Made by a program: the position numbers and the translations under genes
Assembly (NCBI RefSeq): GCF_900168015.1
Contig: NZ_FUYR01000004.1
Location: 1-64,000 of the forward strand
Reading direction: 5' to 3'
From: Daejeonella lutea
Lineage (GTDB): Bacteria; Bacteroidota; Bacteroidia; Sphingobacteriales; Sphingobacteriaceae
Length of the DNA stretch: 64,000 bases
The notes under the pieces: model-generated
Told to the model about the DNA's origin: nothing
Databases searched by the model: none
The model's input: only the letters and a program-made list of their open reading frames with translations
Shown: piece after piece, positions 36,070 to 44,620 of the stretch
Layout of the letters: each line of letters starts with the position of its first letter
Position numbering within the stretch: position 1 is the first letter of the stretch

Positions 36070-36290
36070 CATCCTATCCTATACACTATACTCTACATCC
36101 TATGCATCCTATCATCCTATGCATCCTAGAATTCTATGGTTCCTAATCCTATGCATCCTATCATCCTATGCATCCTAGAATTCTATTGTTCCTAATCCTA
36201 TGCATCCTATCATCCTATGAATCCTAGTACCCTATGCCTTCTAGTCCAATAGTAATCCTACAATCCTGTAATCCTGCAAATCCTAATTGA
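36070..36290. repeat. ATCCTAT heptamer array with 49-bp higher-order repeat
   Basis: Many copies of ATCCTAT and GCATCCT fill this gap. A compound unit starting GCATCCTAGAATTCTAT at 36121 recurs at 36170, a period of 49, which is seven heptamers. The array stops just before the end of the esterase-like gene on the other strand. Confidence 0.8.
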
Positions 36291-36303
36291 GACAATCCTA
36301 ATC

Positions 36304-37605
36304 CTATTTCACTCCTAATTTACTTTGCAACCATCCTTCCATCCCTTCCCTCTGCTCCGGAAACTGCCAATGCCCCGTTTCCAGATAAAGCTTTAACGTT
36401 TTCGGTGCCGTGATCACATTATATGCCGGATGCATTGACGTTGGCGGGCAGGTCTCATCATTATAACCCCAGCTATACATTCCCGGAACTTTCAACAGCC
36501 TCGCAAAATTAACCACATCATAATATCCTGTGGTTCTGATTTTATCCTTTGCACTTGCTGTATTCACATTGTCCTTATTGAACATATGTGGCCAGCCACC
36601 AGCTCTACCAACCAAAAAGCCAGTCACATCACTTAAAGCAGGGTAGTAGGCTCCCAGGAATTTAACCCGGGGGTCCAGCGCTGCGGTAACAATTGATAAG
36701 GCGCCGCCCTGGCTTCCGCCGGTTACACCCAGGTTTACCCCGTCAAATTGGGGGAGACTAGTCAGGAAATCGTTGGCCCTAACACAACCCATATATACCC
36801 GTTTGTAGTAATACCTTTCCGGATCTTCGAGGTTAAATAATTGATAGCCGGATAATGCTCCGCCTGCCAGATTCGCATACTGACTCAGATCCATGTTTAC
36901 CGGAATGCCATGAATCCCGATTTCAAGGGTAATAACGCCCTTTTCAGCAGTTGCTATATCGCCATTATATGGCCTGATTCCCGCACCAGGGACTCTGAGC
37001 AAGGCTGGATATTTGCCTTCTTTTTTAGGAACACATAGTATCCCGTATAGTCTGGCACCTGGACGGAAGTTCTGGAGGTTTAAATGATAAACGTTTACGC
37101 TTTCTGTAGATCGTTCCGGCAGCAAGGTCATGCGCGCATCCATTGGGATCTTAGCAAGATCTGCTTTGGCTTTGTCCCAAAATTGGGTAAAGTCTGACGG
37201 AGCCGCCGCAGCCGGTTTAATCTGGTCAGGGTCGAAGCCTGCTGTGGCAAGTCCCCGGTATCTCTTACCATCAACTTCGGCATATACAATGCATCGCAGG
37301 AAACCCGGAGTGGTCATGGTTCCGCCATCGATTGTAACCTTGCCGTCTCTGGCCACAAGTGAATCACTTTTTACGGCAGGGAATCTTTCTGGTCCGACAT
37401 CATATTTGATCTTGGCATTTTGCAGCAAGTTGCCATACTGAATAATGCTGACCGTAAATTTTGCCTTTTCTCCTGTGTGGTAGGTCCAGTTTGTGTGATC
37501 CGGTGCCACAATAACTTTTACAAGCTGCTCAGCCGGTTGAGCAACAATTTCCTGGATCCCGGCAAATAGTAAAAGAACGAATAATGCTGGTCTGATATGT
37601 TTCAT
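36304..37605 (-). CDS. Exported acetylxylan esterase-like (CE7/AXE1) hydrolase
   Basis: A 433-residue exported alpha/beta hydrolase. Start at 37605 gives MKHIRPALFVLLLFAGIQEI and cleavage near VAQP; the longer frame adds 14 residues without sense. Residues about 20-120 are an N-terminal beta domain. The AXE1-type core has RVPGAGIRPYNGD (about 212), nucleophile Ser in GVTGGSQGGAL (about 292), Asp in WGYNDETCPP (about 378) and His in ETGHWQ (about 412). It would remove acetyl groups from sugars or polysaccharides in the periplasm. No polysaccharide-utilisation genes (SusC/D) are near. Confidence 0.88.
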   Translation of the reverse strand: MKHIRPALFVLLLFAGIQEIVAQPAEQLVKVIVAPDHTNWTYHTGEKAKFTVSIIQYGNLLQNAKIKYDVGPERFPAVKSDSLVARDGKVTIDGGTMTTPGFLRCIVYAEVDGKRYRGLATAGFDPDQIKPAAAAPSDFTQFWDKAKADLAKIPMDARMTLLPERSTESVNVYHLNLQNFRPGARLYGILCVPKKEGKYPALLRVPGAGIRPYNGDIATAEKGVITLEIGIHGIPVNMDLSQYANLAGGALSGYQLFNLEDPERYYYKRVYMGCVRANDFLTSLPQFDGVNLGVTGGSQGGALSIVTAALDPRVKFLGAYYPALSDVTGFLVGRAGGWPHMFNKDNVNTASAKDKIRTTGYYDVVNFARLLKVPGMYSWGYNDETCPPTSMHPAYNVITAPKTLKLYLETGHWQFPEQREGMEGWLQSKLGVK

Positions 37606-37701
37606 GAATTGAAAATTAATAGTGCAATAAGTTGCATTTAATTTCACAGATAACCAAACGATCTTCGTTCGTCAGGTATTCAGTGCGCAAAGTTTAGTCA
37701 T

Positions 37702-37734
37702 AAAAAAAGATGCTTACCCTAGGGGAAGCATCTT
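37702..37734 (-). terminator. Hairpin terminator, minus strand
   Basis: AAGATGCTT pairs with AAGCATCTT around CCCCTAGGGT and on the minus strand is followed by TTTTTTT. It is 280 bases beyond the recA stop codon, with repeats between, and is the first good terminator for recA. Confidence 0.8.
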
Positions 37735-37810
37735 GGAAATATTTCTAATCTACTATTTGGTAAGTCTGAAGTTTGTAAATTTTATTGAAGTGCACCCACC
37801 GCCTACTTTA

Positions 37811-37937
37811 CCGCAGAGTACGCAAAGTTTTACGCGGAGACCGCAGAGTTTTTCACTAGTTATCGAGTCGCCTACAATCACTTTTGCGCCCAGCCTCTGC
37901 GTGCTCCGCGTGTACTCTGCGCTCTCTGCGGTTGAAC
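37811..37937. repeat. Inverted repeat with CCGCAGAG / CTCTGCGG words
   Basis: The left arm (37811-37850) has CCGCAGAG, TACGCAAAG, TACGCGGAG and CCGCAGAG. The right arm (about 37895-37932) has CTCTGCGTG, CTCCGCGTG, TACTCTGCG and CTCTCTGCGG. Word length here is near nine. It resembles the element at 29424-29590. Confidence 0.75.
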
Positions 37938-37941
37938 CTTA

Positions 37942-38008
37942 TCGGAAATCCACTTGTCGGAAATCCATCAGACCTCAGACCCCAGACCTCAGACCTCAGA
38001 CTTCCGAT
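37942..38008. repeat. Second copy of dispersed 29-bp sequence plus CAGACCT heptamers
   Basis: 37942-37970 is identical to 28027-28055. It is followed by five CAGACCT/CAGACCC 7-mers that end just before the recA stop codon. A shorter piece (GTCGGAAATCCATC) recurs at 40320, again next to heptamers. Confidence 0.8.
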
Positions 38009-38014
38009 GGACGG

Positions 38015-39022
38015 CTACTTCTCCTCCAGATGCTCTGCCGTTACCGTCCCTTTAATCTTAGCTTCCAGTTCATCCATCAGATCCGGGTTATCCAAAAGCA
38101 GGGCTTTAACCGCGTCGCGGCCTTGTCCTAACTTGGTGTCGCCATAGCTGAACCAAGATCCTGCTTTTTTAATGATATCGAAGTCCACGCCAAGATCAAT
38201 GATCTCGCCCGCCTTTGAAATACCTTCACCGAACATTACATCAAACTCAGCGATACGGAAAGGTGGAGCAAGTTTGTTTTTAACAACCTTAACTTTAACC
38301 CGGTTTCCGGAAACTTCATCAGTATCCTTAATTTGAGAGATCCGTCTGATATCTAAACGAACAGATGCGTAGAATTTCAAAGCGTTACCCCCTGTAGTGG
38401 TTTCCGGGCTCCCGAACATCACTCCGATCTTATCGCGCAGTTGGTTAATGAAAATACAGCAGCATCCCGTCTTGGAAATGGTTCCGGTCAGCTTACGCAG
38501 GGCCTGTGACATTAAACGGGCATGTAAACCCATTTTAGAATCTCCCATTTCACCTTCGATCTCTGCTTTCGGAACAAGCGCAGCTACCGAGTCAATTACG
38601 ATAATATCAATAGCCCCAGAGCGGATTAAGTTATCCGCGATTTCAAGCGCCTGCTCGCCATTGTCGGGTTGAGAGATCAGTAAGTTTTCGATATCAACCC
38701 CAAGTTTGCTCGCATAAAATTTGTCAAAAGCATGCTCTGCATCAATGAAAGCTGCGATGCCGCCTTTCTTCTGTGCTTCAGCGATGGCGTGAATGGCCAG
38801 GGTTGTTTTACCTGATGACTCCGGGCCGTATACTTCTATAACACGTCCTTTTGGTAAACCGCCAATGCCTAAGGCAATATCAAGGCTGATTGAGCCGGTT
38901 GAAATAGACTCTATTGGTTCTACAGCATTGTCGCCAAGTTTCATTACGGTCCCTTTACCATATGATTTTTCAAGTTTGTCCAGCGTAAGCTGTAAAGCCT
39001 TTAGTTTATCTGTGTTGCTCAT
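38015..39022 (-). CDS. recA: Recombinase RecA
   Basis: The 335-residue RecA recombinase, which coats single-stranded DNA, drives strand exchange and triggers the SOS response. Walker A is GPESSGKTT (about residue 66), Walker B is [10 protein letters not shown] (about 140), and the DNA-binding loops carry [21 protein letters not shown], split as usual into L1, and [10 protein letters not shown] (L2). The C-terminal tail is acidic ([11 protein letters not shown]). Length is normal. It has its own promoter (39042-39049) and is followed by repeats and a terminator. Confidence 0.98.
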   Translation of the reverse strand: MSNTDKLKALQLTLDKLEKSYGKGTVMKLGDNAVEPIESISTGSISLDIALGIGGLPKGRVIEVYGPESSGKTTLAIHAIAEAQKKGGIAAFIDAEHAFDKFYASKLGVDIENLLISQPDNGEQALEIADNLIRSGAIDIIVIDSVAALVPKAEIEGEMGDSKMGLHARLMSQALRKLTGTISKTGCCCIFINQLRDKIGVMFGSPETTTGGNALKFYASVRLDIRRISQIKDTDEVSGNRVKVKVVKNKLAPPFRIAEFDVMFGEGISKAGEIIDLGVDFDIIKKAGSWFSYGDTKLGQGRDAVKALLLDNPDLMDELEAKIKGTVTAEHLEEK

Positions 39023-39041
39023 TATTTTAGTTTAATATGAT

Positions 39042-39049
39042 CAAAGTTA
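39042..39049 (-). promoter_or_regulatory. Probable recA promoter -7 element
   Basis: Read on the minus strand TAACTTTG matches TAnnTTTG exactly and lies 20 bases before the recA ATG. The -33 region is AT-rich with only a TTTA. No LexA-type palindrome was recognised. Confidence 0.5.
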
Positions 39050-39092
39050 TATTTATTTATTTAAATACTAAAAAAAATAGTAAAATAAATTA

Positions 39093-39872
39093 TCACTTAA
39101 AGTTATTTCCATCATCAGTTACCGGTCCTGACAATAATTTTATCTTATCTCCAATCTTTTTTGCCCGACTACTCTTTTTGGCAGTCGCTTTTTTCCGCTT
39201 CTGATCAGCTTCTGCCTTGAGCAGCGCTTTTACGGTTTGGCTTTGCTCATAATATTTGCAAAACCAGGTGAGCGGACAAATCTGGCATTTTGGATTGCGC
39301 GCAACACAAACATAGCGTCCGTGAAGGATCAACCAATGATGCGCTACATATATCTTATCCTGCGGTAAATATTTTACAAGTTGTTTCTCTACGGCAAGTG
39401 GGGTAGTTGCGTTTCTGGTGAGGCCGATACGATTAGCAACCCGGAAAACATGGGTGTCTACAGCCATTGCGGGCGCATTGAATACCACAGAAGCGATAAC
39501 ATTGGCAGTTTTCCTGCCTACACCAGGCATCTTTTGCAAGTCGTCAATATCTGCCGGAACGATGCCATTAAATTCATTGATGAGTTTTTGAGCCATCCCG
39601 ACAAGGTGTTTTGACTTATTGTTCGGGTAACTTACACTCCGGATGTATTGAAATACTTCTTCAGGGCTTGATTGGGAAAGGCTTAAGGGATCGGGAAAGC
39701 GTTCGAAAAGCGCGGGCGTTATCTGGTTAATACGCTTATCGGTACACTGTGCAGATAAAATTACGGCAACAAGCAATTCATAGGAATTAATATAGTTCAG
39801 TTCCGTTTCCGCATCCGGCTGATGGGAAGAAAAATAGTCGACAAATGCCTTATAGCGGTCCTTTCTTAGCAC
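39093..39872 (-). CDS. nth: Endonuclease III
   Basis: A 259-residue base-excision repair glycosylase/AP lyase. The helix-hairpin-helix motif (LQKMPGVGRKTANVI, about 113-127) with the catalytic Lys, the catalytic Asp in AVDTHVFRVANR (about 137), and the [4Fe-4S] cysteines in CVARNPKCQICPLTWFC (about 192-208) are all present. The C terminus is about 40 residues longer than E. coli Nth and very basic (KRKKATAKKSSRAKK), perhaps for DNA binding. It lies upstream of recA on the same strand, with a recA promoter between. Confidence 0.96.
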   Translation of the reverse strand: MLRKDRYKAFVDYFSSHQPDAETELNYINSYELLVAVILSAQCTDKRINQITPALFERFPDPLSLSQSSPEEVFQYIRSVSYPNNKSKHLVGMAQKLINEFNGIVPADIDDLQKMPGVGRKTANVIASVVFNAPAMAVDTHVFRVANRIGLTRNATTPLAVEKQLVKYLPQDKIYVAHHWLILHGRYVCVARNPKCQICPLTWFCKYYEQSQTVKALLKAEADQKRKKATAKKSSRAKKIGDKIKLLSGPVTDDGNNFK

Positions 39873-39924
39873 AGGTTAAAGATAGGAAGCGGCAGGAAAA
39901 TTCTGTTCTGAAATTACTAACAAT

Positions 39925-39953
39925 AAAAAAGCCAGCTCCTGAGCTGGCTTTTT
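39925..39953 (-). terminator. Strong intrinsic terminator
   Basis: AAAAAGCCAGCTC pairs with GAGCTGGCTTTTT with a CT-type loop. It sits ten bases after the stop of the 65-residue gene at 39963, and can also insulate nth. Confidence 0.88.
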
Positions 39954-39962
39954 GGGGAATTC

Positions 39963-40160
39963 TTACACCGTTTTTGAGTAGCTCAAAATTCGGGCAATAA
40001 CATCTTTGCCGGGGGTTTTAACTATGAGGTTCAGATTTTTCTTAATCGAATCATAGAATGATTGTTCCTCTTCCCCGAGCTCTTCGGGAATAGCAGTATG
40101 TTGTACCATGTCGTTTTGTAAAGAATTTGTTGTTGGAGTAGAAGTTTCTATCATAAGCAC
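39963..40160 (-). CDS. Small hypothetical protein downstream of ECF sigma factor
   Basis: A 65-residue soluble, acidic protein; start at either 40160 or 40154 (MIETSTP). It has an N-terminal polar stretch and a helical C-terminal half (EEQSFYDSIKKNLNLIVKTP, then VIARILSYSKTV). It lies 190 bases downstream of an ECF sigma factor gene on the same strand, where an anti-sigma factor might be expected, but it has no membrane segment or zinc motif. I do not recognise it. It ends in a strong terminator, which supports a real gene. Confidence 0.6.
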   Translation of the reverse strand: MLMIETSTPTTNSLQNDMVQHTAIPEELGEEEQSFYDSIKKNLNLIVKTPGKDVIARILSYSKTV

Positions 40161-40240
40161 CGTTTGGTTTTAATTTAAAACGTACTTAATTTACGAATGT
40201 TATACTGAACAGCAAATTTTTTACTATTTTTTATTTGGGA

Positions 40241-40363
40241 CCTGAAGTCGGAAGTCAGAGGTCTGAAGTCTGAGCTGGTGGAGAAGCTGGATGTCTACAG
40301 ATTTGATTAAAGGTCGGAGGTCGGAAATCCATCCGACCTCCGACCTCAGTCATCAGACATCAT
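40241..40363. repeat. Inverted pair of GAAGTCG / GACCTCC heptamer arrays
   Basis: The left array (40241-40276) has CTGAAGTCGGAAGTCAGAGG-type 7-mers. The right one (about 40332-40363) is the reverse complement (GACCTCC, GACCTCA). The right array runs into the last codons of the sigma factor gene. Confidence 0.75.
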
Positions 40364-40952
40364 TCTTCAAACTCAACTCCTTGCTCAGCATCATCTTCCG
40401 CAGGTTATTCAATGCATAACGCATACGTCCGAGTGCAGTATTAATGCTCACACCGGTGATGTCAGAAATTTCCTTGAAGCTTAGCTCACCGTAATGGCGC
40501 ATGATCAGCACTTCTTTCTGTTCAGCAGGCAGAAGGTGGATCAGCTCACGCAGGTCGCGGTGAGTTTGTTCGCGTATCATTTTATCTTCGGTACTTTCAT
40601 CATAGAATTTAAGTACTTCGAAAATATCAAAGCCATCAACCGTAGTAACTACCGGTGTCCGTTTTTCTTTCCGGAAATGGTCTATTACCAGGTTATGTGC
40701 AATTCTTATTACCCATGGAAGAAATTTACCTTCTTCGTTATACTTTCCGGCCTTAAGTGTATTGATTACCTTAATAAAAGTGTCCTGAAAAATATCTTCT
40801 GCGAGATAAGAATCCTTTACTAACAAATAAATGGAAGTGTAAATTTTGGTTTTATGCCTGCGGATTAATTCCTCCAGACTGGATTCCTGACCCTGTAAAT
40901 ACTGATGCACCAGATCCTGATCGCTCTTCGATTGAAGTTTTATAGCACTCAT
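40353..40952 (-). CDS. RNA polymerase sigma factor, ECF family
   Basis: A 199-residue sigma-70-family factor with region 2 (about 25-95: LIRRHKTKIYTSIYLLV, AEDIFQDTFIKV, FLPWVIRIAHNLVIDHFRK) and region 4 (about 135-190: LPAEQKEVLIMRHYGELSFK, GVSINTALGRMRYALNNLRK). No anti-sigma gene is adjacent. In this order a solitary ECF factor of this type is common and close to SigW-like general factors. Its own 3' end overlaps a heptamer array, which may shape the last residues (ELSLKNDV). Confidence 0.92.
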   Translation of the reverse strand: MSAIKLQSKSDQDLVHQYLQGQESSLEELIRRHKTKIYTSIYLLVKDSYLAEDIFQDTFIKVINTLKAGKYNEEGKFLPWVIRIAHNLVIDHFRKEKRTPVVTTVDGFDIFEVLKFYDESTEDKMIREQTHRDLRELIHLLPAEQKEVLIMRHYGELSFKEISDITGVSINTALGRMRYALNNLRKMMLSKELSLKNDV

Positions 40953-41127
40953 ACTCTAAAATCCCCTTTTATATAAAAATTCTCAAAAGTTAATTAAGTA
41001 GAGTTTATCCGATAGCGTTTCTCCTGTTTTAGTTTTATTGATGTGGTTGCTTACCCCAAATGAAACAATTATTTTGCCAATATCAAAGAATAATTAATCA
41101 ATCTTCTGTATTAAGCTCTTATACCCG

Positions 41128-41135
41128 TATTTTTG
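41128..41135 (+). promoter_or_regulatory. Probable uvrA promoter -7 element
   Basis: TATTTTTG matches TAnnTTTG, 60 bases before the uvrA ATG. A weak TTCTG lies about 20 bases upstream as a possible -33. Confidence 0.45.
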
Positions 41136-41195
41136 CACACCCTAAATGGGCATCTGTTTATATATACGAAATAAGAAAGAATATAGGTTTACCGA

Positions 41196-43994
41196 ATGAG
41201 CAAAGAAGCGGAAAAAGACCCGGGGAAGTTTATCATCATAAAGGGGGCGAGGGTTCACAACTTAAAAAATATCGATGTTGCCATTCCTAAGAATAAGCTG
41301 GTTGTAATTACCGGGATGTCCGGATCAGGGAAATCATCTCTGGCTTTTGATACACTGTATGCTGAAGGACAGCGTCGGTACGTGGAGAGCCTTTCTTCCT
41401 ACGCAAGGCAGTTTATGGGGCGTATGAATAAGCCTGACGTGGATTTTATCAAGGGAATTGCCCCCGCAATAGCCATAGAACAAAAAGTTATCACCAGCAA
41501 TCCGCGCTCTACGGTAGGTACTTCAACAGAAATATATGACTACCTCAAGCTTCTATTTTCCAGGATAGGGAGAACTATTTCTCCGGTTTCCGGCAGGGAG
41601 GTAAAGAAAGATACGGTTACCGATGTTGTGAACTTTATATCGAATTTAACACTTGATACATCTGTAACAATTTCGTGTCCGCTGCACGCGCATAACCACA
41701 GATCGCTAAAAGAAGAACTGGCAGTTCTCCTGCAAAAAGGTTTTACACGGGTGGTAATTGAGGATAAACTATCCAAAATTGAAGATCTGTTAGATGATAA
41801 GGCTACCGGCAATAAGAAGTCGGGCGATGATGTAGATGTGAAAATTGTCATTGACCGGGTATCAGTTGCTTCAGATGATGAAACGCTCAGCAGAATTGCC
41901 GATTCGGTCCAGACTGCCTTTTTTGAAGGTCGGGGCGACTGCCTTGTGGAAGAGAATGGTAATGTGCATGTTTTCTGCGACAGGTTCGAGCTCGATGGTC
42001 TGCGTTTTGAGGAGCCGACACCCAATTTCTTCAGCTTTAATAATCCATACGGTGCTTGTAAACGCTGCGAAGGTTATGGTAAAGTAATTGGGATTGATGA
42101 AGACCTGGTTGTGCCCGATAAAAGCAAATCGGTGTATGATGGAGCAATAGCCCCCTGGAGAGGTGAGAAAATGGGCGAATGGCTGAATAAGCTTGTTAAA
42201 AATGCTTTAAAGTTTGATTTCCCTATTCACCGGGCTTATAACCAGTTAACAGACGAACAGCGCAAGCTGCTCTGGACGGGTAACAGCTTTTTCAGCGGTC
42301 TGGATGAGTTTTTCAAGGAACTAGAAGCACAGACCTATAAAATACAGTACCGGGTGATGCTTTCGCGATACCGGGGTAAAACCACCTGTCCTGAATGTAA
42401 GGGCAGCCGTTTACGTGAAGATGCATCCTATGTGAAGATCGATGACCGGTCGATCACAGACATCGTATTAATGCCATTAGATAAGGCGTCTGAGTTCTTT
42501 GATACACTGGATCTGGATCCGGCAAGTCAAAAAATAGCCAAGCGGCTTTTGATGGAGATTGCTAACCGCATAAATTTTCTAAATGATGTGGGCCTGGGAT
42601 ATTTAACCCTAAACCGACTTTCAAATACCCTTTCAGGTGGGGAATCGCAGCGTATTAACCTAGCAACGTCACTAGGCAGTTCCCTGGTTGGTTCTGTTTA
42701 CGTACTGGATGAGCCGAGCATCGGACTTCACCCCCGGGATACACATCGACTGATAGGTGTGTTAAGATCGCTGCGGGACGTGGGGAATACAGTACTTGTT
42801 GTGGAGCACGAGGAAGAAATCATGCAGGCTGCGGATCATATTATTGACATTGGTCCGGAGGCAGGAACCCATGGAGGAAACCTTGTATTTACGGGAACTT
42901 TCGAAGAGATCCTTAAAGATGATGTCAGCCTGACCGGTAAATACCTGAGTGGCAGGAATTCTATTGAAATACCTAAGCAAAGGCGGAAATGGCACGATTA
43001 CATTGAAATAAAAGGTGCGCGGGAGAATAACCTGAAGCACGTGGATGTGAAATTTCCCTTGAATGTGTTAAGTGTGGTCTCGGGAGTGTCGGGCTCAGGA
43101 AAAACTTCCCTGGTGAAGCGTATCCTTCAACCCGCACTGCAAAAAGCAATAGGTAATTATTCTGGTGAACAAACGGGTTCATATGATTCCATTGGTGGTG
43201 ATTATGCCAAAGTTGAACAGGTTGAAATTGTAGACCAGAATCCTATCGGCAGGTCGTCTCGTTCCAACCCGGTTACATACGTGAAGGCATGGGATGAGAT
43301 CAGGAACCTCTATGCATCTCAGGGCCTTGCAAAAGCCTCAGGCTTGAAGCCCTCGGCTTTTTCATTCAACGTGGAAGGCGGACGCTGTGATGTTTGTCAG
43401 GGTGAAGGTGAAGTGAAAATTGAAATGCAGTTTATGGCGGATATTTTCCTGCCTTGTGAAGCCTGTGATGGCAAGCGTTTTAAACAGCACATCCTGGATA
43501 TTACCTATAAGCACAAGAACGTTTTCGAGGTGCTTGATATGACGATCGACGAGGCCCTTGAATTTTTTGAAAATGAGCCCAAGATCCTGACCAAAATAAA
43601 ACCTCTAGTAGATGTGGGGCTGGGATATGTTCACCTTGGACAATCATCAAACACGCTTTCCGGCGGTGAAGCTCAGCGGATCAAGCTTGCCTCCTTCCTG
43701 GTAAAAGGGAATAACAGCAGCAAGACACTTTTCATCTTTGACGAACCTACTACAGGTCTCCATTTCCACGATATTAAAAAGCTCCTTAAATCTTTTGATG
43801 CGCTAATCGATCAGGGAAACAGCATTATTGTGATTGAGCACAATATGGATGTCATCAAGTGCGCGGATTGGGTTATAGATGTTGGTCCGGAAGGGGGTGA
43901 TAAGGGAGGTAATGTGGTATTTGAAGGTACCCCTGAAGATTTGATCAAGGAGAAGAATTCGTATACAGGAAGCTTTTTGAAGGAGAGGTTTTAG
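41196..43994 (+). CDS. uvrA: Excinuclease ABC subunit A
   Basis: A 932-residue UvrA, the damage-recognition ATPase of nucleotide excision repair. It has two ABC modules: Walker A GMSGSGKSSL (about residue 43) and GVSGSGKTSL (about 633), signatures NTLSGGESQRI (about 477) and NTLSGGEAQRI (about 820), and zinc-finger Cys pairs in CKRCEGYGKV, TCPECKGSR and CDVCQGEGEV with CEACDGKR. Length matches the family. It is transcribed alone. Confidence 0.97.
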   Translation: MSKEAEKDPGKFIIIKGARVHNLKNIDVAIPKNKLVVITGMSGSGKSSLAFDTLYAEGQRRYVESLSSYARQFMGRMNKPDVDFIKGIAPAIAIEQKVITSNPRSTVGTSTEIYDYLKLLFSRIGRTISPVSGREVKKDTVTDVVNFISNLTLDTSVTISCPLHAHNHRSLKEELAVLLQKGFTRVVIEDKLSKIEDLLDDKATGNKKSGDDVDVKIVIDRVSVASDDETLSRIADSVQTAFFEGRGDCLVEENGNVHVFCDRFELDGLRFEEPTPNFFSFNNPYGACKRCEGYGKVIGIDEDLVVPDKSKSVYDGAIAPWRGEKMGEWLNKLVKNALKFDFPIHRAYNQLTDEQRKLLWTGNSFFSGLDEFFKELEAQTYKIQYRVMLSRYRGKTTCPECKGSRLREDASYVKIDDRSITDIVLMPLDKASEFFDTLDLDPASQKIAKRLLMEIANRINFLNDVGLGYLTLNRLSNTLSGGESQRINLATSLGSSLVGSVYVLDEPSIGLHPRDTHRLIGVLRSLRDVGNTVLVVEHEEEIMQAADHIIDIGPEAGTHGGNLVFTGTFEEILKDDVSLTGKYLSGRNSIEIPKQRRKWHDYIEIKGARENNLKHVDVKFPLNVLSVVSGVSGSGKTSLVKRILQPALQKAIGNYSGEQTGSYDSIGGDYAKVEQVEIVDQNPIGRSSRSNPVTYVKAWDEIRNLYASQGLAKASGLKPSAFSFNVEGGRCDVCQGEGEVKIEMQFMADIFLPCEACDGKRFKQHILDITYKHKNVFEVLDMTIDEALEFFENEPKILTKIKPLVDVGLGYVHLGQSSNTLSGGEAQRIKLASFLVKGNNSSKTLFIFDEPTTGLHFHDIKKLLKSFDALIDQGNSIIVIEHNMDVIKCADWVIDVGPEGGDKGGNVVFEGTPEDLIKEKNSYTGSFLKERF

Positions 43995-44084
43995 GCGGAA
44001 GGAAGTAAGAGGCAGGAGGAAGGAAGTAAGAGGCAGGAGGTAGGAAGTAAGATGTGGGAAGTAGGAAGTCAGAGGTCTGGGTTA
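43995..44084. repeat. GGAAGTA heptamer array at the uvrA stop codon
   Basis: Twelve or so 7-mers (GGAAGTA, AGAGGCA, GGAGGAA, GGAAGTC) begin at the very base after the uvrA stop. The first two groups repeat as a 21-bp triplet of heptamers. Confidence 0.8.
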
Positions 44085-44620
44085 ATTTTAAGGTTAAGTT
44101 TTCGAGCGGAATTTTTAATCATTTTTTTTAAAGGTGCTGTAATAGTTCTTCGGAGCTGATAGTCGCGCTGTTCGCTGCGAGTCCTCGCCAAGGATATCCT
44201 TATTCAATTTGAACGAACATAGTCGGCTGCGGGCTCTACGCTGTCATCGCGTTTATTATTAAAAGCAGCATTTCATCGCAATAGCTAAAAGCTGTGCAAT
44301 ACCTGACCCAAGAGATCCTGTCCGAAGTGTTTAAACCGGGGCGGAAGCGATAGCTTTTTTGCCAGTATAGATGTTGCAGGTTAAGACTCCATTTTTTGGC
44401 AAAAAACTAAAGCGTAGCACCGGACTATGGCATCCCAAAAGCTTCTGTCTCTGCTTTCCAAAAAGCCTCAACTCTTAATCCTTTGCACGACTTCCCGAAT
44501 TTAATAAGCTATAATTTTTCAGATATTACTGCCCTCATGATATTGGGCGTTTAATCTACTCTTCAAATTCAGGATTATTACTCGATATATTCTACTGTGC
44601 TGTAATAAAACTTATCCTGA
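44085..44620. other. Gene-free region with a long inverted repeat
   Basis: No coding frame convinces here. An imperfect inverted repeat pairs 44347-44363 (GCGATAGCTTTTTTGCC) with 44398-44414 (GGCAAAAAACTAAAGCG) around 34 bases. GC-rich words such as TCGCTGCGAG also recur. The remainder shows nothing I can name. Confidence 0.55.

Noticed and set aside
36070-36290. Regular ATCCTAT repeats considered as a CRISPR array
   Set aside because: The period is seven, there are no unique spacers of uniform length, and no cas genes are present.
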